In this document: piece by piece, positions 50,750 through 60,558 of the stretch
Position numbering within the stretch: the stretch's first letter is position 1
Layout: every line of letters starts with the position of its first letter
Assembly: GCA_003452935.1 (NCBI GenBank)
Contig: DMMY01000029.1
Location: forward strand, 1-64,000
Reading direction: 5' to 3'
Origin: Elusimicrobiota bacterium
Lineage (GTDB): Bacteria; Elusimicrobiota; Elusimicrobia; UBA1565; UBA9628
DNA: 64,000 bases
The notes under the pieces: generated by a model
What the model was told of the DNA's origin: nothing
The model's database searches: none
What the model saw: only the letters and a program-made list of their open reading frames with translations
Program-made: the position numbers and the translations under genes

Positions 50750-53700
50750 TTATCTGCCCGTTGCGCGGGCGGGACCGAGGATCGCTAGGATCGCGTCCTC
50801 GATAAGCGCAGGAGCCTTTCCGGCCAGGATTCTGGCGATTTCGCGACGGACTTGCCTGGTAAATTCCAAATCCGGCACGTATTCCTCTTGTTCCAGAGTC
50901 ACCAGCCCCTTGAGAGCTCCAAATGAAACTTTTCGTTTGATCTTGATATCGCTCTCGGAGAAGGCGCTCACGAGCGCCAGGGTCCTGTCTTCGAACTTGA
51001 TATCTCGAGCCATGACTTCATCGATGGCCTCGTCGAGTTTTCGGAGTTGCTCGCGAGTTGGCCTCTGTGATTCGCTCAGCGCCAGGCCATGCAATGTGAT
51101 GCCCCTCTTGCTGCGCGAAAGGCTGGCCCGAAGGAACTGAGCCACGTGATACAGCTCATCTCCTTTGAACCAGTTCGCGGATTGGCTAAAGTTTTCGGCT
51201 TGGCCGAAATCGATAGGATAGATGGTTCTTGTCTTTTTATCCATCAGCCAGTTGCCCGCGTGTCCATCGGCATTGAACCAGCCATGGCGAAACAGGCCGC
51301 GGAAACTGGCCACAAGCACCAAGCGAGCCGCGATTTGGCGGGCTTTCGATGCGGGGGATTGGTTGAGCGTTGTGCCGCCGGCCTTCTCCATGAATAGCAG
51401 GTGATCGCGGATCTCGAAGCCGGGCAACAGCTGCGGGACAATGAAGCGCCAGCCACGCAGTTCCTTGCGCATCTCCTTATTGAGCTGCTCGAAAACAACC
51501 TTGGCTTGGGCCACTTTCTCGGCCTCTTGGCTGAACCGCAATTCGTCGGCGAGCTGTTCCTCTACGGTGTCGAGCATCGAGCGCATGGCTCGGTAATCGA
51601 ACGCCACGCCCAACTTTTCGAGTTCGCCGAGAAACGCCCGAGCTCGACCCAGGTTGCTGCGGATCTGCTCCTCGGCATACGGTCTGCGGACCATCATGAC
51701 CGCCTCTTGTCCGTTTTTGAGCCGGACCAGGACAACGGCTTTGACGCTGGCGCTGCCCAGGATCGCTTCCAGATGGTCGATCTTGGATATTTCCTCAGGA
51801 GTGAGAGCGGCGCGCATGATTGATAGTATCTCGGCCTTCTCTATTGGATTGGCCTTGTCCTTGAGTTCTTTGAGTTCCTGAGAAGCCTCGCTGCCGAAGA
51901 GTTTCCAAAGCGCCCCCAACTGGCCCGCCTTGATTCCCACCGTTTGGAAGACCTCGAAAATTGGCTTGAGTCCCGCTCCCGCCTCTCCCTTACGGCTCAG
52001 CATGAAAGCCATCGTCACCGAGCGTTCCTTGGCGGGCAAACTGTTCAGGTACGCGATCAGAACTTGCTCGCGCAGCGAACCAGGGGCGTAACCGAGGTAT
52101 TGGCGCATCAAGCGTTGCTGGAAGCCGGGCTGTTCCATCGGCGGACGGCTGCCCCCGGTGAAGAGCATTTCAATAGAGGGAATCTTTTCGTTCGGCGTCG
52201 CTTCGCGGGCGAAAGCCTGGATCTGCAGCTTGCCCGCGAGCCGATACCGCTCGCGGGCGCGCGCGATGTCAGTTTCTCGACCAAAGATGCCTATTTTTTC
52301 TTCGGTCTCCGCGAAACGTTTATCGAATGCGGCCTCGATTTCAGGTGGAAAGGGCTTATTGCGCGGGTCGGCTACGAAATCGGCCAGCGCGAGGCGTTGC
52401 TCCGGGGTCAAATCCTGCGTGAGCCATTGATGCGTGGAAAGCCATTGGATGGCTTTGGGATTGGCCTTTCGCCAGTTCGAGCTTTTGGCGTCTTGCGCCA
52501 TCTCCACGATCTCGGGATTCTCGATACGCAGCCGCCAAAGCGAGTCTTCGATGAGCTGGTCGCGGCTCGACGAATCCTGGGGTACTAGATCGTGCAGGAC
52601 ATCCAAGAATTGTTGGTACTCTCCCTTTCCGACTTCGCGTCCTTCGAGAATCTGAAGATCCGATTCCAAGGCCTCCCGCGCCAGCGCCACCCTCAGCGTG
52701 CCGCTGGTGATTGTTTTGCTCTTGAGGATGGACACCAGCTTCTTGCGCGCATCCGCCGACTTCCTGAGCGGTTCGCGCAGAATTCGATCGAAGACCTCGT
52801 CGGTTTCCGGAGTGCCTCCCGTGGCGGTGATCGTCGCGAAGGCCTTCAGCTTGCGCTCGGCGTCTTCCGGCAGGTCGAACAGCGCTCGGGCAAAGGCATT
52901 CTTGAGCTCGTACCATTCTGGCGAATTCAGTTGAGCGCTGATGCGATCCTTGGCATGCTCGTTGCGCTCGATTGAGTAGTCGATATGTGCGGCCTGCCCC
53001 AGCGTGGCATCGAGGAGGGTCTCGAAGCGATCCAATGCATCGGTCGCTCCGACAACGTCCTGGAGTTCTTGAAGCAGTTCGCCCTTGAGCGCGACGATGA
53101 CCTTGAGGTTGTCGTCCGTGAATATCAACGGATGCTTAATTCTCCCGGGCGAAAATATCGCCCGCGACAAGAAGTCGGCATACGAATTGACCACGCCGGC
53201 TCGGAGCAGCTCCGAGATGACGCGCTTGACATTAGGCAGGAGCGAGCCTCGAGAATTGCCATTGTACCACGAGGCATACATCGGGAAGTGGTCTCTTCCC
53301 GTTTCCGGAGTCTCGATAAATAGCCGGCGCAGCAAATCCCGCTTATGGGCCGGCTGCAGAGTCGACTCGTTGATGCACCGAGCCAGGATATCCAAAGCCG
53401 TTTGGGCGGCTTCTGGATCGCTGCCATCGCGCCCCTGAAGCGCTTCTAGAACCTCGGCGTTCATCCGCGCCAGCTCTTCGAGCGAAAGGGATTCGTAGCC
53501 GCGAGCGGATAGAGCCTTGGACAATCGCTCGCCGTACATCCGCCGCAGGATTCTCTGTTTCTTGTCCAGATAGCCTCCGGCGACAAGAATCCGGGCTACT
53601 TGGCTCTCCAGGTCCTTGGAAACCATGTCAGGATTCTGATGGCCGGTGAGATATGGAAACAGATCGTCGCCAGCCCATTCAGGCTCAGCGTAGGTCGGCA

Positions 53701-56389
53701 TCCACTTTTGGACTAGTTCAGTGGAGACTAGGCTTTTGAGAAACGGCGCGTAGCCTGCTGACATTGCGAATTTTTTAACGGAGTCGTTGAGCTCGGCGTC
53801 AGCCTGTTTTGGCGGGATGGCAAGGAGTTCGTATACGATCGGCCAATATGTGTGCCGTGACGTGACGAGATCGAGCACCGCGAACCGAGCTCTGTCCCTC
53901 CAGATTTCACGCGCGACGGCCCGATATCGATTCCGGAGATCGGGACTTAGGCGATCCAGGAACGCGCGCTGATGTTTATCGAGGGTAGCACGTATTGTCT
54001 GGGGTGAGGCTGCGCCGACCTGGTATCGAAAGTTCAGCCGGGAAAATGCCTCGTCTCCTTGGACCTCGCGATATGCGATCCGCCAGTTCGCGCGGCTTCG
54101 CGCGACTACCCTTGGCAGCACGCGTTCATGGAAGAAGGGCGCGAACCGGTCTCCGTAGCCGAAGTAGTTTTCCGAAAAATCAGCCAAGCCTCGGAAAGAG
54201 CTCTCATCAGGCTCATAATTCATCCAAGTCACCAAAGCTGATGCGAGCGCCGCTTGCGTGGCTTCTATAAAAACATCCCGCGGTGCCGCATTAGAAAAAC
54301 GGCGCAGCTCCAATTGGAGCGCTTTGATGCCGCCCATGCTCGGCTGCTTGAATACCGGCATGAAGGCATTATCATCTCCGGTTTTTTGCTCGATTTTCTT
54401 GAACCTTAAGAACCTGGCCGCCGCATGCCGCAGCCGGGTTTTGTATTCCTCCGATCGATAGAGCGGGATTCGCGCCATCAAGCTGCGATGTTTCTCCCGA
54501 TGACTGATCCCGGCATCCGTGGCCGGGTCGATGAGCCTCAGATTGAGCGCGATGACGGCTTCTTTTTCAGACGCCGTCAAGGTCGTGCCGCGATCGATCA
54601 AGAGTTGGTCGAGGTGGATGATCAAGTCGGTGATATCCTTGAGATAGCCCGAACGCGCGGTTCGGCCGTTCGAATCTGTGGTTTGTGACGCTCCCCACGC
54701 ATCTGACGTCCAGCTATAAATATTCTCAGGAGCCGCCGCCAGGATCTTCTCGATTCCCGCGATGGTCTCCAGAATGGTCGCGGGCAGAGCCTGTGGTGGG
54801 GCCTGAGGAGCCGCAGGAAGAAGGAGTTTCCCCTCAGCCGCGAGCCCCGCAGGAATCGGGTCATTAATCACAGGCTTGTCGCCCCGCATGTAACGCAGCG
54901 CGGTCAGCGCGATCCTCTGGGCGCTCAGACGCATTTGGTCGTCCGGGTGCGAACTGAAGTAGGAATAAAGCGGGTTGATGGCGCGCTCTTCGGGATTAGG
55001 GTCCAAAATTTTTTGAAGTGCCGTAAGCCCGTCGATCAACGCGTCGTCGGGGAGCTGCGCTTCCCGCAACAGATTGACGGCTTCGACGTCCGTGCGTAGC
55101 TCGATGGCTTGCAGCGCCTGATTTGGGTTTTCGATTTTTATGCCTGAGGTCAGAATGGGCTCGGGCTCGCGATAACGATATGTATTCTCAATGCCACGCG
55201 GGTCGAAGACGTCGAGGGTATGAGATATTTCATGGGCCATGACGCCTAAGAGAGCTCTCATCGCCCTCTCCGGATCGCCGGGAAAACTATCGAAAAACGC
55301 CTTGACCATGCCCGTTGTCATCGTCCAAACGGCCTTCTTGACGCCCGCGGGCGTTTCAACCACGGACATATAGGCATTCGCGCGCGGAGAATCGTGGATC
55401 CACAGCTCGGCGGGAAGTCGCAGTGAAACTCCGATACGCTCCTCTGACACCTTTGCGAGCGCCGTGCGGAGCCGGGCCATGGGCGCGGCTAGAGCCTGCC
55501 GGAGCAGAGGAAGCTCCGAGCCGGCGAGAATCCTTCCCCAGGCCTGTTCTGCAAGCTGGCGGAATTCGTCTTCTGGAAGGATTGGGCGTTCAGCATGCCG
55601 TTGTGAAAGATCGATGCGGTTTATGCCGCGAGCGAGAGTGGTTTTCGGTTCGCCTAAGCTTGTCCATCTGGGGATGAGTCCAGTATCCACCGCAGGACGG
55701 GGTGTGGCTTTGGCCAGTTTGGCATGCCGACGCGCGAAGCTCGCCGACTTTATGGCTCCTTCTGGGATCCCGTCTTGCGCGGCCAGAGCTTCCACGACGG
55801 TCTTTGCTTCCAGGCCCTTTGCGATGCTCTGCATGAGCGTGTCGATGTGCGCTCTCTGGGAGCTGTCGAGTTTGGAATGCGCCTGCTCAAATGCTGGCTT
55901 GACCGCCTTGCGAATTTCCGCGGGCAGGTAAACGCTCAAAGCGCCCTGCAGCATGTTGAGCTTGGCTGTCACTTCAGGCAAGGCATCCTGTCCCGGTTCT
56001 GCGGAAGCTGCTTGTTTAATCAACGTCTTGGCTTGCTCGGCCACCAGCACGCGGGCTTGCGCCACGGCGGATTTGAGATCGGCGGCGGAAACGGTTTCCG
56101 GTGTCAGGCCGCGGGCTTCTAAATTCATCACTACCGGCGAAAGGCTGTTGCGTATGGCCGGATTGGCGGGATCGGATTTCAGGATGGGCAGGAGTTGTCC
56201 CAGACCCGCCAAAGCACCGATGGGTTGGGCTACAAGCGCATGCAGGGATTGAGCCCAGGCAGGACGGACCGAGCCATAAATGCTGGAAACGGGAACAGAC
56301 TTGATTTGGGCTGCGGCCGGGAGCGCAAGGGAAATAGCGAAGGCCGCTATAATAGAGGAAAAAGTCGGCGAAAGGTTCGATCTTTTCAC
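50750..56389 (-). CDS. Giant exported protein: M48-like peptidase plus C-terminal ABC1/UbiB-type kinase domain
   Basis: About 1,879 aa. GTG at 56389 is chosen because AAAAGGA precedes it and the signal peptide then begins VKRSNLSP; ATG at 56416 is the alternative. After a signal (IIAAFAISLALPAAAQ) and helical head comes a zinc-peptidase core near residue 385 (MAHEISHTLDVF) with a later E-x3-D (ELRTDVEA) as in M48 enzymes. A long helical middle of about 1,000 residues follows. From about residue 1485 an ABC1/ADCK kinase-like domain appears: GIKAGQLGALWKLF (K-x-G-Q), NADGHAGNW and YPIDFGQAE. The VAIK-type Lys seems replaced by Met (EAVMMVRRP). Export of an ABC1 domain is very unusual. Confidence 0.75.
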   Translation of the reverse strand: MKRSNLSPTFSSIIAAFAISLALPAAAQIKSVPVSSIYGSVRPAWAQSLHALVAQPIGALAGLGQLLPILKSDPANPAIRNSLSPVVMNLEARGLTPETVSAADLKSAVAQARVLVAEQAKTLIKQAASAEPGQDALPEVTAKLNMLQGALSVYLPAEIRKAVKPAFEQAHSKLDSSQRAHIDTLMQSIAKGLEAKTVVEALAAQDGIPEGAIKSASFARRHAKLAKATPRPAVDTGLIPRWTSLGEPKTTLARGINRIDLSQRHAERPILPEDEFRQLAEQAWGRILAGSELPLLRQALAAPMARLRTALAKVSEERIGVSLRLPAELWIHDSPRANAYMSVVETPAGVKKAVWTMTTGMVKAFFDSFPGDPERAMRALLGVMAHEISHTLDVFDPRGIENTYRYREPEPILTSGIKIENPNQALQAIELRTDVEAVNLLREAQLPDDALIDGLTALQKILDPNPEERAINPLYSYFSSHPDDQMRLSAQRIALTALRYMRGDKPVINDPIPAGLAAEGKLLLPAAPQAPPQALPATILETIAGIEKILAAAPENIYSWTSDAWGASQTTDSNGRTARSGYLKDITDLIIHLDQLLIDRGTTLTASEKEAVIALNLRLIDPATDAGISHREKHRSLMARIPLYRSEEYKTRLRHAAARFLRFKKIEQKTGDDNAFMPVFKQPSMGGIKALQLELRRFSNAAPRDVFIEATQAALASALVTWMNYEPDESSFRGLADFSENYFGYGDRFAPFFHERVLPRVVARSRANWRIAYREVQGDEAFSRLNFRYQVGAASPQTIRATLDKHQRAFLDRLSPDLRNRYRAVAREIWRDRARFAVLDLVTSRHTYWPIVYELLAIPPKQADAELNDSVKKFAMSAGYAPFLKSLVSTELVQKWMPTYAEPEWAGDDLFPYLTGHQNPDMVSKDLESQVARILVAGGYLDKKQRILRRMYGERLSKALSARGYESLSLEELARMNAEVLEALQGRDGSDPEAAQTALDILARCINESTLQPAHKRDLLRRLFIETPETGRDHFPMYASWYNGNSRGSLLPNVKRVISELLRAGVVNSYADFLSRAIFSPGRIKHPLIFTDDNLKVIVALKGELLQELQDVVGATDALDRFETLLDATLGQAAHIDYSIERNEHAKDRISAQLNSPEWYELKNAFARALFDLPEDAERKLKAFATITATGGTPETDEVFDRILREPLRKSADARKKLVSILKSKTITSGTLRVALAREALESDLQILEGREVGKGEYQQFLDVLHDLVPQDSSSRDQLIEDSLWRLRIENPEIVEMAQDAKSSNWRKANPKAIQWLSTHQWLTQDLTPEQRLALADFVADPRNKPFPPEIEAAFDKRFAETEEKIGIFGRETDIARARERYRLAGKLQIQAFAREATPNEKIPSIEMLFTGGSRPPMEQPGFQQRLMRQYLGYAPGSLREQVLIAYLNSLPAKERSVTMAFMLSRKGEAGAGLKPIFEVFQTVGIKAGQLGALWKLFGSEASQELKELKDKANPIEKAEILSIMRAALTPEEISKIDHLEAILGSASVKAVVLVRLKNGQEAVMMVRRPYAEEQIRSNLGRARAFLGELEKLGVAFDYRAMRSMLDTVEEQLADELRFSQEAEKVAQAKVVFEQLNKEMRKELRGWRFIVPQLLPGFEIRDHLLFMEKAGGTTLNQSPASKARQIAARLVLVASFRGLFRHGWFNADGHAGNWLMDKKTRTIYPIDFGQAENFSQSANWFKGDELYHVAQFLRASLSRSKRGITLHGLALSESQRPTREQLRKLDEAIDEVMARDIKFEDRTLALVSAFSESDIKIKRKVSFGALKGLVTLEQEEYVPDLEFTRQVRREIARILAGKAPALIEDAILAILGPARATGR

Positions 56390-56417
56390 AGCGTCCTTTT
56401 CAAATGAAAGACGCATC

Positions 56418-56497
56418 AGTAGCCCCGAGGGACAGGCTGACGCGTCATATAAGGCCTCGGGGCTACTGGGGTCGGCCTATGAAAGAAGTGTAGCCCC
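56418..56497 (-). promoter_or_regulatory. Leader with three mutually exclusive hairpin arms
   Basis: Plus-strand arms are AGTAGCCCCGAGG (56418-56430), CCTCGGGGCTACT (56455-56467) and GTAGCCCC (56490-56497). The middle arm can pair with either the 13-base arm next to the gene or the 8-base distal arm. In the minus-strand transcript this is an antiterminator-like arrangement just ahead of the giant gene. Confidence 0.5.
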
Positions 56498-56640
56498 AGC
56501 CTCTGGGTCTGTCAATGCCGAGTTTTCCTGATTTTCGTTGAGTTTGGAGAGCGTTTTATGTATCCTCGTCGTGCTCGGGCTGGGCGTGGACCTGGAGAGC
56601 GCCTGGAGCCGAGAGGATTTTAAATACTGAGGTTCTGTTT

Positions 56641-56862
56641 GCTCATCTCTCCCAAGACGATCAGCGCGGCGGCTGCCTTGGCCGTGCTCCTGCCTCCTAT
56701 TCCAGCATCTTCTCCTTCTGGGATCGTCTTTTCAGGAGCTTTCGGTTCCGGGGCGACGGCGCCTTGGTCATGGGTCTGGAGACCTATCGGGAAGAGCGGT
56801 GGCAGACCTTGGAAGGGATTCTCCTGACCCCGTTGCGGGACGCGGGTTCAAGGCCGGGCTAG
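56641..56862 (+). pseudogene. Remnant of a sterol desaturase/fatty acid hydroxylase gene
   Basis: One frame reads EVLFAHLSQDDQ... then SSIFSFWDRLFRSFRFRGDG, MGLETYREERWQTLEGILLTPL, and ends at TAG 56862. This resembles the C-terminus of the sterol desaturase family (IWDRLFGT ... GL-EYR-RW-SL--LL-PF). The His-rich catalytic part is missing and no start is present. Another frame upstream (56568-56630) ends LGLGVDLESAWSREDFKY, possibly a second relic. Confidence 0.5.
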
Positions 56863-56884
56863 AAAGGCATCACCACATTTCCGG

Positions 56885-58762
56885 CTACAGGATGAAGTAG
56901 GCGCCGTAAGCGGCCGCGGCCCAGCAGGCGATCCATCCGAGCGCGATGCCGCGCAGCAGGGGCTTCTCCCAGATTCCCTCGAGTCCCGAGCAGGCGAGCG
57001 TCGCGTAGCACGGGACCAAGCCCAAGGTGTAGCTGGCCTTCGCCGTGCTGTAGACCGGGAGCTTCAGGTAGAGGACGGTCAGGGCCAGAGCGTAGACAGC
57101 CAGGCAGAGGGCGCTCAGCCTGACGGACCGCGGCGCCTTGCCGCCCACGGCCTTGGAGAATCCCCAGAGGATGGCGGCCGAAGGGACCAATGCCAGCCAC
57201 GCGCCGGCCGCAAGGAGATGATAGTTCCATGGCGGCCGGGACCGGACGGTGATGATGCCGCTCAACCAGCCGTCGAGCCAGAGCGAAGAGTAAAGAGAGT
57301 CCCAGAGGCCGTATATTCCTGAGTAGACCGGACTGCGCAGGGCTTCCCCGTGGAAAAGGAGTTGTCCCAGGGTCCGGTAGCCGGGGTCCTGCCACCAGCC
57401 CATGCCCCGGCCCGGGTCCCAGCCTCCGATGAACGGCGAGCCGAGGAGGGCCCAGTTGCGCAGATAGTACCAGCCGCAGAAGGCCAAGGCGACGGCCGCC
57501 GTCTTGATTAACGCCTTGGGACCGGGCCGCAGATGCCAGAGGAGCGGCGCTATCACGAGGGCGGCCGAGACCTTGCTCAAGAGCGCCAGGCCGAGCAGTC
57601 CTCCCAAGACCAGCCAATGGCCATCGGCCGGGCGGCCCGGGGCGCGTGCGTGCATGCCCACCGCGAAGGCCAACGCCGCGGCCGTCAGCGCCGCGGCGAA
57701 GGGTTCGTTGCTCGCCGTCTGGCTCATGTAGATGTTCATCGGCAGCAGGCCGCCGATGACGACTCCCGCCGATTGCAGGCCTGGCCGCGACGGGAAAACG
57801 GACCTCACGACGCGGTAGGTCAATTCGATCTGCGCCGCGCCGCACAGCCAGGAGACGCACCTGACCGCGTATCCGGCGGCGAACAAGCCTCCGTGCGCCT
57901 CGGCCGCCGCGTAGAAGGGCGCGGCCGTCAGATAGTAGAGAGGCGATTGGAACATCTGCCAGCCTTCCGTGGCCAGGGGCAGCCTCCAATGCCGGGCGAC
58001 GTGGGCGATGTATTCGACGTGATAGCCCGCGTCGAAGCCCGCGTTCCAAGGGAGCTTGAAAAGGTTGTTGAGAGCGAGGACCAGCCATGCGGCCAGGAGC
58101 GTCCAACGGACCGCGCCGGGTCCGATGGAGGCCGGGGCGCGGATGGCGCCGGTCGAGATGACGAGAGCGGCCAAGAACACCGGGATCAGCCACGGCAGGC
58201 AGGCGGCCGCGCCCTCCCCGGCGCTCGGGAACGCGTCCCGCAGGGGGACTCGCGCCGGACCCCGCGCCGGAGCGGCCGGCTCCCAGGCATTCCCGTCCGA
58301 ACTGCTCTCCCAACGCGGGTCGCTCGAGACGTCCATGTCCTCGGAGCGCAAGACGAACAAGGGCGGGCCGTCGACGCTCTCCACCTCCGCCATCAACTCG
58401 TGGGCGCCCGCCTCGACCGGGCCCGCCACGCGGAACGTCCTCTTCCACGATCGCGGCGAAGGCGACGCGAAGATGACGGCCCCGTCCAGGGATATCCGGG
58501 CCATGCGCATCGCGGCGACCGAGAAACGGGCGCGCTCGATCCGGACGGGCAGGACGAAGCGGCGGCGGAAATGTCTCTTGCTCCGGCCCAGGCTGCGCGA
58601 GGCCAGCTCGAACGGCTCGGCGTGCCGCAGCCAGAGGGCCCCGGACATGGGTCTGAGCAGAGGGAAAGCCGGGCTCGCGGCGACCCAGGCGCCGAACAGG
58701 AGCGCCGCGAGGACAGCCGCCGCCGCTAGAGCGGTCGATGGTCCGCGTTTCAGGGCGAGCAA
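56885..58762 (-). CDS. GT-C fold membrane glycosyltransferase (PMT-like), A
   Basis: A 625-aa protein: one N-terminal TM helix, a soluble beta domain (about 45-185), then some ten TM helices. The loop FDAGYHVEYIAHVARHWRLP after the second TM carries the acidic/His pattern of PMT/ArnT-type enzymes, which use polyprenyl-phosphate sugars at the outer face of the inner membrane. QSPLYYLTAAPFY and LLSKVSAALVIAPLLW are typical. It lies 4 bp after the end of a second GT-C gene, so they are cotranscribed. Acceptor unknown. Confidence 0.78.
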   Translation of the reverse strand: MLALKRGPSTALAAAAVLAALLFGAWVAASPAFPLLRPMSGALWLRHAEPFELASRSLGRSKRHFRRRFVLPVRIERARFSVAAMRMARISLDGAVIFASPSPRSWKRTFRVAGPVEAGAHELMAEVESVDGPPLFVLRSEDMDVSSDPRWESSSDGNAWEPAAPARGPARVPLRDAFPSAGEGAAACLPWLIPVFLAALVISTGAIRAPASIGPGAVRWTLLAAWLVLALNNLFKLPWNAGFDAGYHVEYIAHVARHWRLPLATEGWQMFQSPLYYLTAAPFYAAAEAHGGLFAAGYAVRCVSWLCGAAQIELTYRVVRSVFPSRPGLQSAGVVIGGLLPMNIYMSQTASNEPFAAALTAAALAFAVGMHARAPGRPADGHWLVLGGLLGLALLSKVSAALVIAPLLWHLRPGPKALIKTAAVALAFCGWYYLRNWALLGSPFIGGWDPGRGMGWWQDPGYRTLGQLLFHGEALRSPVYSGIYGLWDSLYSSLWLDGWLSGIITVRSRPPWNYHLLAAGAWLALVPSAAILWGFSKAVGGKAPRSVRLSALCLAVYALALTVLYLKLPVYSTAKASYTLGLVPCYATLACSGLEGIWEKPLLRGIALGWIACWAAAAYGAYFIL

Positions 58763-58766
58763 GTTC

Positions 58767-60413
58767 CTAGAGCAGCTCCACTATGGAAAATTCCTCGACC
58801 GGCTCGAGCGAGAGGGACCAAGGCAGAAAACCCATCACGCTCGAGTAGTACGCGCCTTCCCCGGTCCAGCCGCTCATGTGGCGCAGAGGGATGAGGGATT
58901 CCAGGCGCATGGTGTAAACGTTGGCCGGACGTCGGCCGCGCGGCTTGACCACGTTCGAATTGATCTTCGTGACCACGACCACGTCCCCGGGCTTGGCCTC
59001 GTCCCAGCCGCCGCGCCGCAAGTCGATCTCGCGGGCACCGGCCGCGACCAGGTATTCCTGAAGCCCCCAATGGGCCGCGCAGAACACGCGCCGGCCTTTC
59101 GATAGATAGCGCTCCGCCGTCTCGGAGGCCATGCTCTTCTGCGCCCGCGCGTAGCGGAGGTCCACCGCCGCCACGCCCAGGGCCAGGACCAGCGCCGCGG
59201 CCGTCCCCGCGCGCCCGAGGAGTTCCAGCGATTCGGGCCGCTCGGCCTCCAGGCGCTCCCACAGCGCGAAGAGCAGCGGCGGCAGGAGGAATACGACGAA
59301 GCGCGCGAGGACCGACCAGTAAGCCGCTTGCAGGACGGCCACCGCGGCGATCCACGGCATCCAGAGCGCCGCTCCCGGGCGGTGCGGGCCTCGTCCGAGC
59401 GTCCAGAGTGAGAGCATGGTCCCCAAGGCCAGCAAGAACCCGGTGAGCCGGTCCGTCGGCCGTACGATCGGGGCCAGGTCGAGCCAGGGGCAGAACAGGA
59501 GGGCGGTCCCGGCGCCCAGGGCCAGGACGACCCATCTTGGCGGACGCAGCCACGCCCCCCAGAACGCGCCGCCCACGCTCAGGCCGCCGGTGAAGGCCAG
59601 GAGGGCCCGGGCCAGATGGGACGGAGACGACCAGAATCCTCCGGCCGCTTCGCGCGCGACCGACCAAGCCGCCAGCGCGGCGCCGCCGCCTTGAAGGCGG
59701 TCCGCCGCGTGATAGACGGCCACGGCGCAGACGGCGACGACCGTCCACGCGGCCAGACGACGGAGCGGGACGCCGCGGCTGTATCCGTAGAACAGGCACG
59801 CGGGCAGGAGGAACAGCGCGTTGTATTTGGACATCAGCGCCAGAGCGGCCAGGACGCCGGAAGCCCAGAAGCGCCTCCGATCTCCGTCATCGACCCCGGC
59901 GAGGAACAGCCAAATCGCCGGCAGCGCGAAGCCGGCCATGACCCGCTCGGCCATGACATGGTGCAGGTTCAGCGCCCAGGCCGGTCCGGCGAGGACGACC
60001 AGGACCGGCCACAAGGGTTTGTGCAGGAAGCGGGCGGCGATCGCCAGGAGGGCCCACGCGGCGGCCAGGTCGAAAGGCAGGAACAAGGCGCGGGTCCAGA
60101 ATTCGGACCCCCCCGAGACGCTCAAGGCCGCCGCCAGGAGGTAGCCCAGCACCGGCGGCGTGTTGTTCATCGAGGACATCGGGCCTTCCCAGCCGTACCA
60201 GTTGAAATCGAACGTCAGCGGGTGCAGGGGATCGCGCAGGGCCTGCCGGGCGATGGCCAGGAAGAACGGCTCGTCCATGTGCCAAGGCTTCCCCCAGAGG
60301 AACAGGCCGCAGAGCAGCACCAAGGCCGAGACGATCAAGAAGTCGCGTCGCTCGATGCGCGGCCCCGGCCCGGCCCGGTGCGTGTCTGCCATAGGTCGTA
60401 TCCAGCCCATCAT
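58767..60413 (-). CDS. GT-C fold membrane glycosyltransferase (PMT/ArnT-like), B
   Basis: A 548-aa protein with 10-12 TM helices. The first loop WHMDEPFFLAIARQALRDPLHP has the D-E motif of ArnT/PMT enzymes (catalytic acidic pair), and NNTPPVLGYLLAAAL follows. A C-terminal soluble domain of about 130 residues contains SKGRRVFCAAHWGLQEY and GDVVVVTKINS. ATG at 60413; another at 60392 is possible. It probably transfers a lipid-linked sugar to a surface polymer or protein together with its neighbour. Confidence 0.82.
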   Translation of the reverse strand: MMGWIRPMADTHRAGPGPRIERRDFLIVSALVLLCGLFLWGKPWHMDEPFFLAIARQALRDPLHPLTFDFNWYGWEGPMSSMNNTPPVLGYLLAAALSVSGGSEFWTRALFLPFDLAAAWALLAIAARFLHKPLWPVLVVLAGPAWALNLHHVMAERVMAGFALPAIWLFLAGVDDGDRRRFWASGVLAALALMSKYNALFLLPACLFYGYSRGVPLRRLAAWTVVAVCAVAVYHAADRLQGGGAALAAWSVAREAAGGFWSSPSHLARALLAFTGGLSVGGAFWGAWLRPPRWVVLALGAGTALLFCPWLDLAPIVRPTDRLTGFLLALGTMLSLWTLGRGPHRPGAALWMPWIAAVAVLQAAYWSVLARFVVFLLPPLLFALWERLEAERPESLELLGRAGTAAALVLALGVAAVDLRYARAQKSMASETAERYLSKGRRVFCAAHWGLQEYLVAAGAREIDLRRGGWDEAKPGDVVVVTKINSNVVKPRGRRPANVYTMRLESLIPLRHMSGWTGEGAYYSSVMGFLPWSLSLEPVEEFSIVELL

Positions 60414-60491
60414 ATCACACTTCTTGCCGCGCCTTCAGCGCGTCATGCGTGCAAGATTGTGCCTTTGAAATCAGCTAAATTGCCTGAAGGA

Positions 60492-60522
60492 TGCAGGTTC
60501 TAGCCTCGTTCAATAAGGACCC
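60492..60522 (+). repeat. 34-bp dispersed repeat, copy 5 (diverged)
   Basis: TGCAGGTTCTAGCCTCG then TTCAATAAGGACCC; about 10 kb from the other copies, at the 3' end of the metallopeptidase-like gene. Confidence 0.65.
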
Positions 60523-60558
60523 TGGTTTTTCAATGTCTGATATGCGGCCTTGAATGAG

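Noticed and set aside
56859..58448. 529-aa minus-strand frame in another register of GT-C gene A
   Set aside because: Gly/Arg/Pro-rich with no hydrophobic helices; the 56885 frame gives a coherent membrane protein.
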